Shown here piece after piece: positions 35,640-44,672 of a stretch of DNA of 64,000 nucleotides. Each line of letters begins with the position of its first letter. The stretch's first letter is position 1. Position numbers and translations under genes: made by a program. Location: assembly GCF_002269505.1 (NCBI RefSeq), contig NZ_NQKQ01000001.1:434001-498000 (forward strand). Direction: 5' to 3'. The DNA comes from Pseudomonas fragi (lineage in GTDB: Bacteria; Pseudomonadota; Gammaproteobacteria; Pseudomonadales; Pseudomonadaceae). Under the pieces are notes generated by a model that saw only the letters and a list, made by a program, of their open reading frames with translations, searched no databases and was not told the DNA's origin.

Positions 35640-36560
35640 ATGCAAGTGGGCACTGTGATCCTGTTATTCGTCGCCTTGGCCATTGCCGTGCTCTTTATGG
35701 GCTTCAAGGTGGTGCCGCAAGGTTATCAATGGACGGTGGAGCGCTTCGGGCGGTACACCAATACCCTCAAACCGGGCCTGAACATCATCATCCCGGTGAT
35801 GGACCGCATCGGACGCAAGATCAACGTCATGGAAAGCGTGCTGGATATCCCGCCGCAAGAAGTGATTACCGCCGATAACGCCACGGTACAAATCGATGCC
35901 GTGTGTTTCTTCCAGGTGGTCAACACGGCGCAAGCCGCCTATGAGGTCAACAACCTCGAGCATGCCATTCGCAACCTGCTGCAAACCAACATCCGTACCG
36001 TGCTGGGCTCCATGGAGCTCGATGCCATGCTCAGCCAGCGTGATGGCATCAACGAAAAACTGCTGCGCACAGTCGATGAAGCAACAGCGCCATGGGGCAT
36101 CAAGATCACCCGTATCGAGATCAAGGACATCAGCCCGCCGGCCGACCTGATGGCCGCCATGTCTGGGCAAATGAAAGCCGAACGTATCAAGCGTGCGCAA
36201 ATTCTTGAGGCTGAAGGGCTAAGGGCCGCAGCAATCCTGACGGCCGAAGGCAAAAAACAGGCGCAGATCCTCGAAGCCGAAGGCGGTCGCCAGGCAGCGT
36301 TCCTCGAATCTGAAGCCCGTGAACGCCAGGCCGAAGCCGAAGCCCGGGCCACACAAGTGGTGTCAGAGGCCATTGCCTCAGGCAACGTGCAGGCGATCAA
36401 TTATTTTGTTGCGCAAAAATATATCGATGCGCTGGGCAAGCTGGCTTCTGCCAACAACAGCAAAGTCATCCTCATGCCGCTGGAGGCCAGTCAGGTAATC
36501 GGCGCTGTTGGCGGCATCGGCGAAATCGTCAAAGCCACTTTTGACAGTAAAAAGGCCTGA
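35640..36560 (+). CDS. SPFH/stomatin-family membrane protease regulator (QmcA-like)
   Basis: 306 residues from the ATG at 35640, six bases after AAGGA; an ATG at 35634 is nearly as good. One N-terminal membrane helix (about 4-24), then the SPFH/Band-7 domain (about 25-190, '[35 protein letters not shown]') and a long Ala/Glu-rich coiled coil (about 185-245). The neighbour is NfeD-like, a standard pair. The pair is linked to membrane quality control with FtsH and to membrane microdomains. Confidence 0.92.
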   Translation: MQVGTVILLFVALAIAVLFMGFKVVPQGYQWTVERFGRYTNTLKPGLNIIIPVMDRIGRKINVMESVLDIPPQEVITADNATVQIDAVCFFQVVNTAQAAYEVNNLEHAIRNLLQTNIRTVLGSMELDAMLSQRDGINEKLLRTVDEATAPWGIKITRIEIKDISPPADLMAAMSGQMKAERIKRAQILEAEGLRAAAILTAEGKKQAQILEAEGGRQAAFLESEARERQAEAEARATQVVSEAIASGNVQAINYFVAQKYIDALGKLASANNSKVILMPLEASQVIGAVGGIGEIVKATFDSKKA

Positions 36561-36563
36561 TAC

Positions 36564-37013
36564 ATGTGGGAGTTCCTGCAACACCTGAACTACTGGGACT
36601 GGCTGGCACTGGGCACGGTACTGCTGATTCTTGAGGTGCTCGGTGCCGGTGGCTACCTGCTGTGGACAGGTATTGCCGGCATCATCGTTGCCGCATTGAC
36701 CTTCCTGTTCCCCGCACTCTCCTGGACCCTGCAACTACCGCTGTTTGGGGTGCTGGCGATTCTTACAGCGGTGTTCTGGTGGAAGCGCCAGCGCAGCAAT
36801 ATCGACAGTGGCGACCAGCCAAACCTCAACCGTCGCGGCCACGAACTGATTGGCCGCACGTTTATCGTGCAACAGGCAATTGTCGAAGGGCGGGGCAAAA
36901 TCAAGGTCGGTGACAGCGTGTGGATGGCCGTAGGGCCGAACGCTGCCGTGGGCACCACCGTGCGCGTGACAGAGCAGAACGGGACGGTGCTGAGCGTAGA
37001 AATTGTGCCGTAA
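36564..37013 (+). CDS. short NfeD-family protein (YbbJ-like)
   Basis: 149 residues with three closely spaced hydrophobic segments (about 12-30, 34-52, 57-75) and a C-terminal OB-fold (about 95-149, 'IGRTFIVQQAIVEGRGKIKVGDSVWMAVG'). It lacks the protease domain of long NfeD. It starts 3 bp after the stomatin gene, as expected of the partner. Confidence 0.92.
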   Translation: MWEFLQHLNYWDWLALGTVLLILEVLGAGGYLLWTGIAGIIVAALTFLFPALSWTLQLPLFGVLAILTAVFWWKRQRSNIDSGDQPNLNRRGHELIGRTFIVQQAIVEGRGKIKVGDSVWMAVGPNAAVGTTVRVTEQNGTVLSVEIVP

Positions 37014-37079
37014 CGTTACGGAACTCCGGGGTGCCAAGTACAATCCAAAGCCTTAGCAAACCTATTCGGAGTAACCGTC

Positions 37080-37394
37080 ATGCGTCTCAAATATGCTGTA
37101 GCCGCTATTGCCTTGCTGTCCCTTCCTGTTGGCTCTGCAATGGCCGACAGCTTCTGGCGCAATGTGCTGTCATCCGGTGCCACTACCGGGTCGACCTACC
37201 TGACCTTCAAAAAAGACCGCAAGGTCATCGCTGCACAGGATGACGCGGGCAGCTTCGTGGCCAGCAACGGCTCGATTCGTGGCCCGTACCTGGAGTCGGC
37301 CATGCAGCAAGTACGCGCCGATAACCCGAACCTGAAAGTCAGCGACATGGAGCTGGCCAACGCGATTCTGGTTAAAAACGCTACAGCGGAGTAA
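37080..37394 (+). CDS. DUF2388-family secreted protein
   Basis: 104 residues with a signal peptide cut near residue 22 (GSAMA-D). 'SFWRNVLSSGATTGSTYLTFKKDRKVIAAQDDAGSFVASNGSIRGPYLESAMQQVR' is the core of this Pseudomonas-specific periplasmic family. Function not known. Good AAGT-GGAG-like site (CGGAGTAACC) before the ATG. Confidence 0.88.
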   Translation: MRLKYAVAAIALLSLPVGSAMADSFWRNVLSSGATTGSTYLTFKKDRKVIAAQDDAGSFVASNGSIRGPYLESAMQQVRADNPNLKVSDMELANAILVKNATAE

Positions 37395-37405
37395 CACACC
37401 AAACC

Positions 37406-37481
37406 TGTAGTCGCTGCCGCAGGCTGCGAAGGCGCGAGGCGCCCCCTGCAAACCCCTTCGCAGCCTGCGGCAGCGACTACA
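37406..37481. repeat. REP-type inverted repeat (TGTAGTCGCTGCCG class)
   Basis: TGTAGTCGCTGCCGCAGGCTGCGAAGG and its complement flank a GC-rich loop. Copies of this class are at 50171 and 57618. Confidence 0.85.
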
Positions 37482-37619
37482 GGTGCTGAGCCTGCCCTTT
37501 TGATTCAGCCGCCATACAGAATTTTCACCAGATGTGAGCAATCCTGCGAGTATGATCTTGAGCGCTATGCTGTTGCTCCATGGTCACTCAAATTCACTCA
37601 CATCGGACGTCATGCCTCT

Positions 37620-38762
37620 ATGAGCTCGCTGCCTTTCCTGCCGTTTTCCAAACCCACCATTGATGAAGCCACCATTGCTGCCGTGGGCGACGTGTTGCGC
37701 TCGGGCTGGATCACCAGCGGGCCCAAGGTCCAGGCATTCGAAGCACAACTGTCCGAGTACTTTGGCGGGCGCCCGGTGCGCACCTTCAACTCCGGCACGT
37801 GCACCATGGAAATCGCTCTGCGCATCGCCGGTATCGGTGCTGGCGATGAAGTTATCACCACGCCAATTTCGTGGGTCGCCACTGCCAACGTGATTATCGA
37901 AGTCGGTGCCACGCCAGTTTTTGCCGATATCGACCCGGTAACCCGCAATATCGATCTGAACAAGCTCGAAGCAGCCATTACCCCACGCACCAAGGCCATC
38001 ATTCCGGTGTACCTGTCGGGCTTGCCGGTGGACATGGACGCGCTCTACGCGATTGCCAAAAAGCATAACCTGCGCGTGGTTGAAGATGCGGCTCAAGCCC
38101 TGGGTTCCAGCTGGCAAGGCGAGCGTATTGGCGCACGCGGCGATTTTGTCTCGTTCAGTTTTCAGGCCAACAAGAACATCACCTCATCCGAAGGGGGTTG
38201 CCTGGTACTGAACAATGAAGAAGAAGCGCGGCTGGCCGAGAAATACCGCCTGCAAGGCGTTACCCGTACCGGTTTCGACGGCCTGGACGTGGATGTGCTG
38301 GGTGGCAAGTTCAATATGACCGACATTGCGGCTGCGATTGGTCTGGGTCAGTTTGCCCATATCGAAACCATCACCGCCCATCGCCGAGCGCTGGCCAAGC
38401 ATTACTTCGAATGTTTCGGGGCAGATTTCGAGGCTGAATACGGCGCGCAACTGCCGGTGGCGGACTTCAACAACACCAACTGGCATCTGTTCCAGCTTGT
38501 GCTGCCTGAGCGCAAGGACGGTCAACCGGCACGGGCGACCTTTATGAAGGAAATGCAGGCGCTGGGTGTAGGTATTGGCTACCACTACCCGCCGATTCAC
38601 TTGCTGAGCCTGTACCGTGCGTTGGGCTTTAAGGAAGGGATGTTCCCTGTGGCAGAACGTGTCGGGCGCCTGATCGTGTCGTTGCCGATGTTTACGGCGA
38701 TGACCAAGGCCGATGTGGAGCGTTCGGTGGCAGCGGTGAAAGCAGTTCTGCGAAACGCCTAA
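37620..38762 (+). CDS. DegT/DnrJ/EryC1/StrS aminotransferase (ArnB-like)
   Basis: PLP-dependent sugar aminotransferase, 380 residues from the ATG at 37620 ('MSSLPFLPFSKPTIDEATIAAVGDVLRSGWITSGPK', the family start; the 40 residues before it are not alignable). 'ITTPISWVATANVI', 'VEDAAQALGSSW' and the PLP Lys in 'FSFQANKNITSSEGG' (about 186) are seen. It resembles ArnB, which makes UDP-4-amino-arabinose, but no other arn gene is present; another 4-amino-sugar is possible. Preceded by a REP element, so probably a single-gene unit. Confidence 0.88.
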   Translation: MSSLPFLPFSKPTIDEATIAAVGDVLRSGWITSGPKVQAFEAQLSEYFGGRPVRTFNSGTCTMEIALRIAGIGAGDEVITTPISWVATANVIIEVGATPVFADIDPVTRNIDLNKLEAAITPRTKAIIPVYLSGLPVDMDALYAIAKKHNLRVVEDAAQALGSSWQGERIGARGDFVSFSFQANKNITSSEGGCLVLNNEEEARLAEKYRLQGVTRTGFDGLDVDVLGGKFNMTDIAAAIGLGQFAHIETITAHRRALAKHYFECFGADFEAEYGAQLPVADFNNTNWHLFQLVLPERKDGQPARATFMKEMQALGVGIGYHYPPIHLLSLYRALGFKEGMFPVAERVGRLIVSLPMFTAMTKADVERSVAAVKAVLRNA

Positions 38763-38768
38763 TCACCC

Positions 38769-38821
38769 TGTGGGAGCGAGCCTGCTCGCGAAGCTTGTTC
38801 GCGAGCAGGCTCGCTCCCACA
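38769..38821. repeat. REP-type inverted repeat (GTGGGAGCGAGCCTGCTCGCGAA class)
   Basis: Perfect hairpin with arms TGTGGGAGCGAGCCTGCTCG and complement, short GAAGCTTGTTC loop, between the convergent aminotransferase and gcvH genes. Confidence 0.88.
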
Positions 38822-38843
38822 GTTAAGATTTTTTGTAGCCAGG

Positions 38844-39227
38844 TTACTCGCCGATGGCAGCCTTGTAGGCGGCAGCGTCCAGCAGTTTTTCCAGTTCGGC
38901 AGTGTTGACTGGCTTGAGCTTGAAGATCCAGCTGGCGTACGGGTCGCTGTTCAGCGACTCCGGGCTGTCAGCCAGGGCTTCGTTGACGGCAATCACTTCG
39001 CCCGACACCGGCGAGTAGATGTCGGAAGCTGCTTTTACCGACTCCACAACACCCGCTGTATCGCCTGCGGCGAATACTTTGCCGACTTCAGCCAGCTCAA
39101 CAAACACCACATCCCCCAAGGCTTCCTGAGCGTGATCGCTGATGCCTACGGTAACCGTGCCATCCGCTTCCAGGCGGGCCCACTCGTGACTTTCAGCAAA
39201 GCGCAACTCGGCAGGGATCAGGCTCAT
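38844..39227 (-). CDS. gcvH: glycine cleavage system H protein
   Basis: Lipoyl carrier of the glycine cleavage system, 127 residues. The ATG at 39227 gives the normal start '[20 protein letters not shown]' with GAGGA in front; an upstream TTG is rejected. The lipoylated lysine is in '[20 protein letters not shown]' (Lys65). It follows gcvT on the same strand; gcvP is outside the window. Confidence 0.96.
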   Translation of the reverse strand: MSLIPAELRFAESHEWARLEADGTVTVGISDHAQEALGDVVFVELAEVGKVFAAGDTAGVVESVKAASDIYSPVSGEVIAVNEALADSPESLNSDPYASWIFKLKPVNTAELEKLLDAAAYKAAIGE

Positions 39228-39289
39228 ATTCAGTGTCCTCAAGAATAAATGTCAGCGGCATGCACTCTGTGCACGCCCGCCAGTAAACG

Positions 39290-40372
39290 TTAGATCAAGG
39301 CTTTGCCAAGACGAACAAAAGTCGGTTTGACTACGCGAACCGGGTACCACTTGCCACGAATCTCGACCTCGGCACGGTCAGCCGTTGCCATCGGAACTCG
39401 CGCCAGAGCGATCGATTTGCTTAGCGTGGGAGAGAAACTACCACTGGTGATCTCTCCTTCGCCAACATTGGCGATGCGAACCACCTGATGGGCGCGCAAA
39501 ACACCACGTTCTTCAAGCACCAAACCCACCAGTTTGAGCTGCACGCCACCGGCCTTTTCGGCCTCCAGCGCTTCGCGCCCCACGAACTTGCGCGAAGCAG
39601 GCTCCCAGGCAATGGTCCAGGCCATATTGGCGCAAAGGGGGGAAACAGACAGGTGGATATCCTGCCCATAGAGGTTCATGCCGGCTTCCAGACGCAGGGT
39701 GTCACGGGCGCCCAGGCCGATCGGTGAAATACCGGCACCGACCAGATCGTTGAAAAAACCCGGGGCCTGATCGGCAGGGAGGACGATTTCAAGACCGTCT
39801 TCGCCGGTGTAGCCGGTGCGGGCAATAAACCAGTCGCCACAACTCTGCCCTTCAAAGGGCTTGAGCTGCTGGATCAGTTGGGCACGGGCCTGGCTCACCA
39901 GCTCGGCAACTTTATGTCGCGCCTGTGGCCCCTGAATGGCCAGCAACGCCAGCTCCGGACGCTCCTGCAGTTGCGCGTCATAGCCCTGCAGCTGAGTTTG
40001 CATCCAGGCCAGATCCTGATCGCGGGTGGCGGCGTTGACGATAAGCCGATAACCGCCGGGCATCAGGTAAACGATCATGTCGTCGACCACGCCGCCCTGC
40101 TCGTTGAGCATGGCGCTGTACAAGGCGCGGCCGGGGGTGTTCAGTCGTTCGACATCATTGGCCAGCAAATGCTGTAACCACTGCTTGGCCTGAAGCCCGG
40201 TGATGTCGATCACGGTCATATGCGAGACATCAAAAACCCCACAGTCGCGGCGCACCTCATGGTGTTCCTCAACCTGTGAACCGTAATGCAAGGGCATATC
40301 CCAACCGCCAAAATCGACCATCTTCGCGCCTAGGGCGAGATGCAGGTCATACAGAGGCGTACGCTGTCCCAT
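39290..40372 (-). CDS. gcvT: glycine cleavage system aminomethyltransferase (T protein)
   Basis: Transfers the aminomethylene group from H protein to tetrahydrofolate, releasing ammonia; 360 residues. '[48 protein letters not shown]' is the hallmark start, '[12 protein letters not shown]' lies near 190 and '[20 protein letters not shown]' near 220. First gene of a gcvT-gcvH unit with GGAGA before the ATG. No obvious glycine riboswitch was recognised in the 155 bp upstream. Confidence 0.96.
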   Translation of the reverse strand: MGQRTPLYDLHLALGAKMVDFGGWDMPLHYGSQVEEHHEVRRDCGVFDVSHMTVIDITGLQAKQWLQHLLANDVERLNTPGRALYSAMLNEQGGVVDDMIVYLMPGGYRLIVNAATRDQDLAWMQTQLQGYDAQLQERPELALLAIQGPQARHKVAELVSQARAQLIQQLKPFEGQSCGDWFIARTGYTGEDGLEIVLPADQAPGFFNDLVGAGISPIGLGARDTLRLEAGMNLYGQDIHLSVSPLCANMAWTIAWEPASRKFVGREALEAEKAGGVQLKLVGLVLEERGVLRAHQVVRIANVGEGEITSGSFSPTLSKSIALARVPMATADRAEVEIRGKWYPVRVVKPTFVRLGKALI

Positions 40373-40527
40373 GGGTTTCTCCTTCCGGGCTTGGCGAAGG
40401 TGCGGACAGGCGTGCGGGAAGTTTTAAGCCGAAAAAAGTGGCTTTATTGCATCACACAAAAACCTGGCCTGACAGACAGACCGCACCGAATGCCGCGCAT
40501 TGTAGCCGCATGCAGGAGGACTGGCAC

Positions 40528-42144
40528 CTAACCGATTCGCTGGGCCGAGCGTCGAATCAACCCGATGACCGGTAACAAACCAACCATTACCAGGGTCAGG
40601 GCAGGCAACGAAGCCCGCGCCCATTCACCCTCGCTGGTCATCTCGAAGATGCGCACGGCCAGCGTATCCCAGCCAAACGGGCGCATCAGCAAAGTTGCCG
40701 GCATCTCTTTGAGCACATCAACAAACACCAGCAGCGCGGCGCTCAAGGTGCCCGGCAGCAGCAACGGCAGATACACTTTGAAAAACAGTCGCGGGCCACT
40801 GACGCCCAAACTGCGGGCTGCTTCAGGCAATGAGGGGCGAATACGCGCCAGGCTGTTTTCCAGCGGGCCATAGGCCACGGCAATAAACCGCACCAGATAG
40901 GCCAGCAGCAGGGCCGACAGGCTGCCCAGCAACAAGGGCTTGCCCGCGCCACCCAACCAGCCCGAGACCGGAATAACCAGTTCGCGGTCCAGATAACTGA
41001 ACGCCAGCATGATCGACACCGCCAGCACCGAGCCCGGCAAGGCATAGCCAAGATTCGCCAGGCTGACCCCGGCACGGATGGCCGGGGTGGGTGCCTGCCG
41101 TCGGGCAAAGGCCAGCACCAGCGCCACGCTGACGGTAATCAGGGCTGCCATCGCGCCCAGATACAACGTGTGCAGGATCAGGCCGGTGTAACGCTCATCC
41201 AGGTCAAAGCGCCCGCGCTGCCAGAACCACACCACCAGTTGCAGCATCGGAATCACGAACGCGCAGGCAAATACCAGCAGGCACCAGCCACTGGCCAGCC
41301 ACGCCTTGGGCCCGCGCAGGTGATACAGAGCGCTGACTCGTGGCCGCTCGTTGCCGGCCCGGCTGGCGCCCCGTGCGCGGCGTTCGCCATAGAGCACCAC
41401 CATGACCACCAGCAACAGCAGACTGGCCAGTTGCGCCGCCGTCGACAGGCTGAAAAAGCCGTACCAGGTTTTGTAGATGGCGGTGGTGAAGGTGTCGAAG
41501 TTGAACACCGATACGGCGCCAAAATCGGCCAGGGTTTCCATCAATGCCAGCGCCACACCTGCGCCAATTGCCGGGCGCGCCATTGGCAACGCGACACGCC
41601 AGAATGCCTGCCACGGGCTTTGCCCCAGCACCCGCGCCGCTTCCATCAGGCCTTTGCCCTGAGCCAGAAAGGCCGTGCGCGCAAGCAAGTAGACGTAGGG
41701 GTAGAACACCAGGATCAGCACGATGATCACGCCCCCCGTGGAGCGCACTCGTGGCAACCGCAAGCCCATGCCAAACCATTCACGCAGCAGGGTCTGGATG
41801 GGCCCGGCGAAATCCAGCAAACCGACGAACACGAATGCCAGCACATAGGCGGGAATCGCAAACGGCAGCATCAGCGCCCAGTCCAGCCAGCGTCTGCCGG
41901 GGAACTCACACAGGCTGGTCAACCAGGCCAGGCTCACACCCAGCAGCGTCACGCCCACCCCCACACCTGCGATCAGGGTCAGGGTATTGCCCAGCAGACG
42001 CGGCATCTGCGTGTCCCACAAGTGGCTCCAGATCTGGGTATCAATGCTTTGCCAGGACAGCAGCAGCACGCTCAGCGGCAGCAGCACCAGGGCAGCAATG
42101 ACAAAAACCAGCGGGTACCAGCGACGTTGGGCAGGATGGGCCAC
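40528..42144 (-). CDS. ferric iron ABC transporter, fused permease
   Basis: 538-residue inner-membrane permease with two FbpB-type halves, about 12 hydrophobic segments. Each half has an EAA-type loop for the ATPase: 'EAARVLGQSPWQAFWRVALPMARP' region (about 185) and 'EAARSLGVSGPRLFFKVYLPLLLPG' (about 445). It belongs with the binding-protein gene upstream on the same strand. No ATPase gene is present in the cluster, so one from elsewhere must serve. Confidence 0.92.
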   Translation of the reverse strand: MAHPAQRRWYPLVFVIAALVLLPLSVLLLSWQSIDTQIWSHLWDTQMPRLLGNTLTLIAGVGVGVTLLGVSLAWLTSLCEFPGRRWLDWALMLPFAIPAYVLAFVFVGLLDFAGPIQTLLREWFGMGLRLPRVRSTGGVIIVLILVFYPYVYLLARTAFLAQGKGLMEAARVLGQSPWQAFWRVALPMARPAIGAGVALALMETLADFGAVSVFNFDTFTTAIYKTWYGFFSLSTAAQLASLLLLVVMVVLYGERRARGASRAGNERPRVSALYHLRGPKAWLASGWCLLVFACAFVIPMLQLVVWFWQRGRFDLDERYTGLILHTLYLGAMAALITVSVALVLAFARRQAPTPAIRAGVSLANLGYALPGSVLAVSIMLAFSYLDRELVIPVSGWLGGAGKPLLLGSLSALLLAYLVRFIAVAYGPLENSLARIRPSLPEAARSLGVSGPRLFFKVYLPLLLPGTLSAALLVFVDVLKEMPATLLMRPFGWDTLAVRIFEMTSEGEWARASLPALTLVMVGLLPVIGLIRRSAQRIG

Positions 42145-42194
42145 GAAAAACTCTCGGAGGGTGGGTACAGCGAGGGATTGTAGAGTGCAAAGCG

Positions 42195-42258
42195 CCCCTC
42201 ACCCTAGCCCTCTCCCGGAGGGAGAGGGGACTAAAGGCAAAATCTGGGGTGAGGGGTT
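42195..42258. repeat. CCCCTCACCCTAGCCCTCTCCC inverted repeat
   Basis: CCCTCTCCCGGAGGGAGAGGG core hairpin with outer CCCCTCACC/GGTGAGGGG arms, between the two iron-ABC genes. Same class as at 55221 (core identical). Confidence 0.8.
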
Positions 42259-42272
42259 GTTTTAAGCTTGGA

Positions 42273-43274
42273 TCAGTTCCAGCCAGCACGATCCATCATG
42301 CGGATCGCTTCAGCCTGGCGCTTGCCTGCCACTTCAACCGGCATGGCATCGGCCTTGAAGCTGCCCCAGCTGGCGACTTCAGCCGATGGCGCAACGCTTG
42401 GATTGGCCGGAAACTCCTGGTTCACGCCTGCAAAAATCGACTGCGCTTCAGGGGTGGTCATCCACTCCACCAGAGCCTTGGCTGCTTCAGGGTGCGGCGC
42501 GTACTTGGTCAGGCCAATGCCCGAGAGGTTGACGTGAACGCCGCGGTCCGCCTGGTTGGGCCAGAACAGCTTCACCGCCAGATCCGGCTTCTGCTTGTGC
42601 AGGCGGCCGTAGTAGTAGGTGTTAACGATACCCACGTCGCACTGCCCGGCGTTGATGGCTTCAAGCACGGCGATGTCATCCGAGAACACATCGGTGGACA
42701 GGTTGTTGACCCAGCCCTTGAGGATTTCTTCGGTTTTTTCCGGGCCGTTCACTTCGATCATGGTGGCGGTCAGCGACTGGTTGTAGACCTTCTTGGCGGT
42801 CCGCAGGCACAGGCGGCCTTCCCAGTTCTTGTCGGCCAACGCTTCGTAGGTAGACAGTTCTTCAGGTTTAACCCGGTCGGTCGAATAGGCGATGGTTCGT
42901 GCACGCAGGCTCAGCCCCGTCCATTCATGGCTGGAGGAGCGATATTGCGGCGGGATGTTCTTGTCGATCACCTCGGAAGTGAACGGCTGCAGGATGCCCA
43001 TTTGCTCGGCTTGCCACAGGTTACCGGCGTCCACGGTCAGCAACAGGTCGGCGGTGGCGTTCTGGCCTTCTGCCTTGATGCGCTGCATCAGCGGCGCTTC
43101 CTTGTCGGTGATGAACTTGATCTTGACCCCGGTTTTGGCGGTGTACGCGTCAAATACCGGTTTGATCAGCTCGTCGATACGCGAAGAGTAAACCACCACT
43201 TCATCGGCGGCAGAAACGCTGCTCGCAAACACGGTAAGGGCCAGGGCAGTCAGTAGACGCTTGGGTGCCAACAT
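42273..43274 (-). CDS. ferric iron ABC transporter, periplasmic binding protein
   Basis: 333 residues with a signal peptide cut near residue 22 (SSVSA-A). '[27 protein letters not shown]' starts the FbpA/FutA-type fold; the 'NTYYYG' tyrosines near residue 218 are the iron ligands of the family. It is first in the pair with the permease (128 bp apart, with a repeat between). A partial palindrome AAATG...CATTT at 43308-43328 in its promoter could be a Fur site. Confidence 0.92.
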   Translation of the reverse strand: MLAPKRLLTALALTVFASSVSAADEVVVYSSRIDELIKPVFDAYTAKTGVKIKFITDKEAPLMQRIKAEGQNATADLLLTVDAGNLWQAEQMGILQPFTSEVIDKNIPPQYRSSSHEWTGLSLRARTIAYSTDRVKPEELSTYEALADKNWEGRLCLRTAKKVYNQSLTATMIEVNGPEKTEEILKGWVNNLSTDVFSDDIAVLEAINAGQCDVGIVNTYYYGRLHKQKPDLAVKLFWPNQADRGVHVNLSGIGLTKYAPHPEAAKALVEWMTTPEAQSIFAGVNQEFPANPSVAPSAEVASWGSFKADAMPVEVAGKRQAEAIRMMDRAGWN

Positions 43275-43307
43275 GGAGGGCGGTCTCTCTTGATGCGAAT
43301 CGGGCGT

Positions 43308-43328
43308 AAATGGTAGTGAATCACATTT
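43308..43328. promoter_or_regulatory. possible Fur site before the iron-binding protein gene
   Basis: AAATGGTAGTGAATCACATTT has AAATG/CATTT ends in inverted orientation, 34 bp before the start codon. A weak match, supported mainly by the gene's function. Confidence 0.3.
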
Positions 43329-43368
43329 CCCATCTCAACCTAACTCGCCCCGGAGGAGTTACCAGATG

Positions 43369-44592
43369 TTACGGCCTGGCCAGCGGCGGCAGGTCGCCAC
43401 TCAGGCCCAGTGCCTGGCGCACAAACAGGGCTTTAGCTTCGGGCATTTTATTCACCCATTTCAGACCGGTATTACGCAGTAAGCGGGCAGTCAGCGAGTC
43501 GGCCTGGAACAAGCGTTCAAAGCCCTCCATCGCTGCCATCAGCGCCAGGTTATGCGGCATGCGCCGACGTTCGAACCGGCTCAGCACACGCACATCAGCC
43601 AAACGCTCGCCGCGGTCAACCGCGTGCAGCAGCACGTGCGCCAGCACCGCCGCGTCCAGGAAGCCCAGGTTCACGCCCTGCCCGGCCAGCGGGTGAATGG
43701 TGTGCGCCGCGTCACCGATCAACGCCAGGCCTTCGGCCACATAACGTTTGGCATGCCGCTGACGCAGTGGCACGCATACCCGTGGGTCGGCACTCAACAC
43801 GCTGCCCAGACGGCCTTCAAAAGCCAGCTCCAGCTCGCGGCAGAACGCTGCGTCGTCCAGGGTCATCAGGTAGTGGGCTTGTTCAGGGGTGGTCGACCAG
43901 ACAATCGAGCACCAGTCCTGCTGACCGTCACGCTGCAATGGCAAAAACGCCAGCGGGCCGTGGTCGGTAAAACGCTGCCAGGCCGTCTGCTGATGCGCTT
44001 GTGAGCAACGTACGCTGGTGACGATGGCGTGATGCTGGTAATCCCACTCGCGGGTCTCACAGCCGGTCAGGCGGCGCACCGCCGAGTTGGCACCATCGGC
44101 AGCAATTACCAGTGGCGCCCGCAAGGTGCGGCCGTCGGCCAGGGTCAGCAGCCAGTCGTCGCCGGAGCGGCGCATCTGTTCCATGCGCGCATTGGCCAGC
44201 ATTTCGATAGAACTGCCCTGCAGGCACTCCAGCAGAGCGTCCTGAACCACTCGGTTCTCGACGATATGGCCCAGCACGTCAGCATGTACGCTGGCTGCCG
44301 AGAAGTGGATCTGGCCAGTACCGCTGCCATCCCACACGTGCATATGCGAATACGGGCTGGCGCGGCGTCGGGTGATGCCGTCCCAGGCGCCCAGACGCTG
44401 CAAAATGCGTTGGCTGGCCGCGGACAGGGCACTGACCCGGGGCTCGAAGGGCGCTTCGCCGGCAAAGGGCTTGACGCTCAGCGGGCCACCGTCGAGCAGC
44501 AGGATTTTCAGCCCGCTGTCCTTGAGCGCAAGCGCCAGCGCACTTCCGACCATTCCGGCCCCAACAATCAGCAGATCTGCGCGCATTTCCAT
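43369..44592 (-). CDS. ubiI: FAD-dependent ubiquinone-pathway hydroxylase (UbiI/VisC-like)
   Basis: Flavin monooxygenase hydroxylating the ubiquinone ring (C5 for UbiI), 407 residues. 'LLIVGAGMVGSALALALKDSG' is the FAD Rossmann motif, 'VIAADGANSAVRR' the DG motif (about 158), and 'LIGDAAHTIHPLAGQGVNLGFLD' the FAD/ribityl motif (about 290). It lies downstream of ubiH on the same strand. UbiI versus related UbiF/VisC is called from position. Confidence 0.88.
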   Translation of the reverse strand: MEMRADLLIVGAGMVGSALALALKDSGLKILLLDGGPLSVKPFAGEAPFEPRVSALSAASQRILQRLGAWDGITRRRASPYSHMHVWDGSGTGQIHFSAASVHADVLGHIVENRVVQDALLECLQGSSIEMLANARMEQMRRSGDDWLLTLADGRTLRAPLVIAADGANSAVRRLTGCETREWDYQHHAIVTSVRCSQAHQQTAWQRFTDHGPLAFLPLQRDGQQDWCSIVWSTTPEQAHYLMTLDDAAFCRELELAFEGRLGSVLSADPRVCVPLRQRHAKRYVAEGLALIGDAAHTIHPLAGQGVNLGFLDAAVLAHVLLHAVDRGERLADVRVLSRFERRRMPHNLALMAAMEGFERLFQADSLTARLLRNTGLKWVNKMPEAKALFVRQALGLSGDLPPLARP

Positions 44593-44672
44593 GCTTTAAG
44601 CCTGTCTCGCTAGCGGCATACGCCGCACCTGAAAAAATGGATCGACACGGGGCGTGTTCGCCCCGCTCGTCA

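Noticed and set aside
40373..40527. glycine riboswitch before gcvT
   Set aside because: The expected conserved tandem aptamer blocks were not recognisable, and the gap is only 155 bp, behind the end of the permease gene.
41170..43256. two ~335-codon plus-strand frames opposite the iron-ABC genes
   Set aside because: Antisense of the permease and the binding protein; Gln/His-rich low-complexity translation typical of a shadow.
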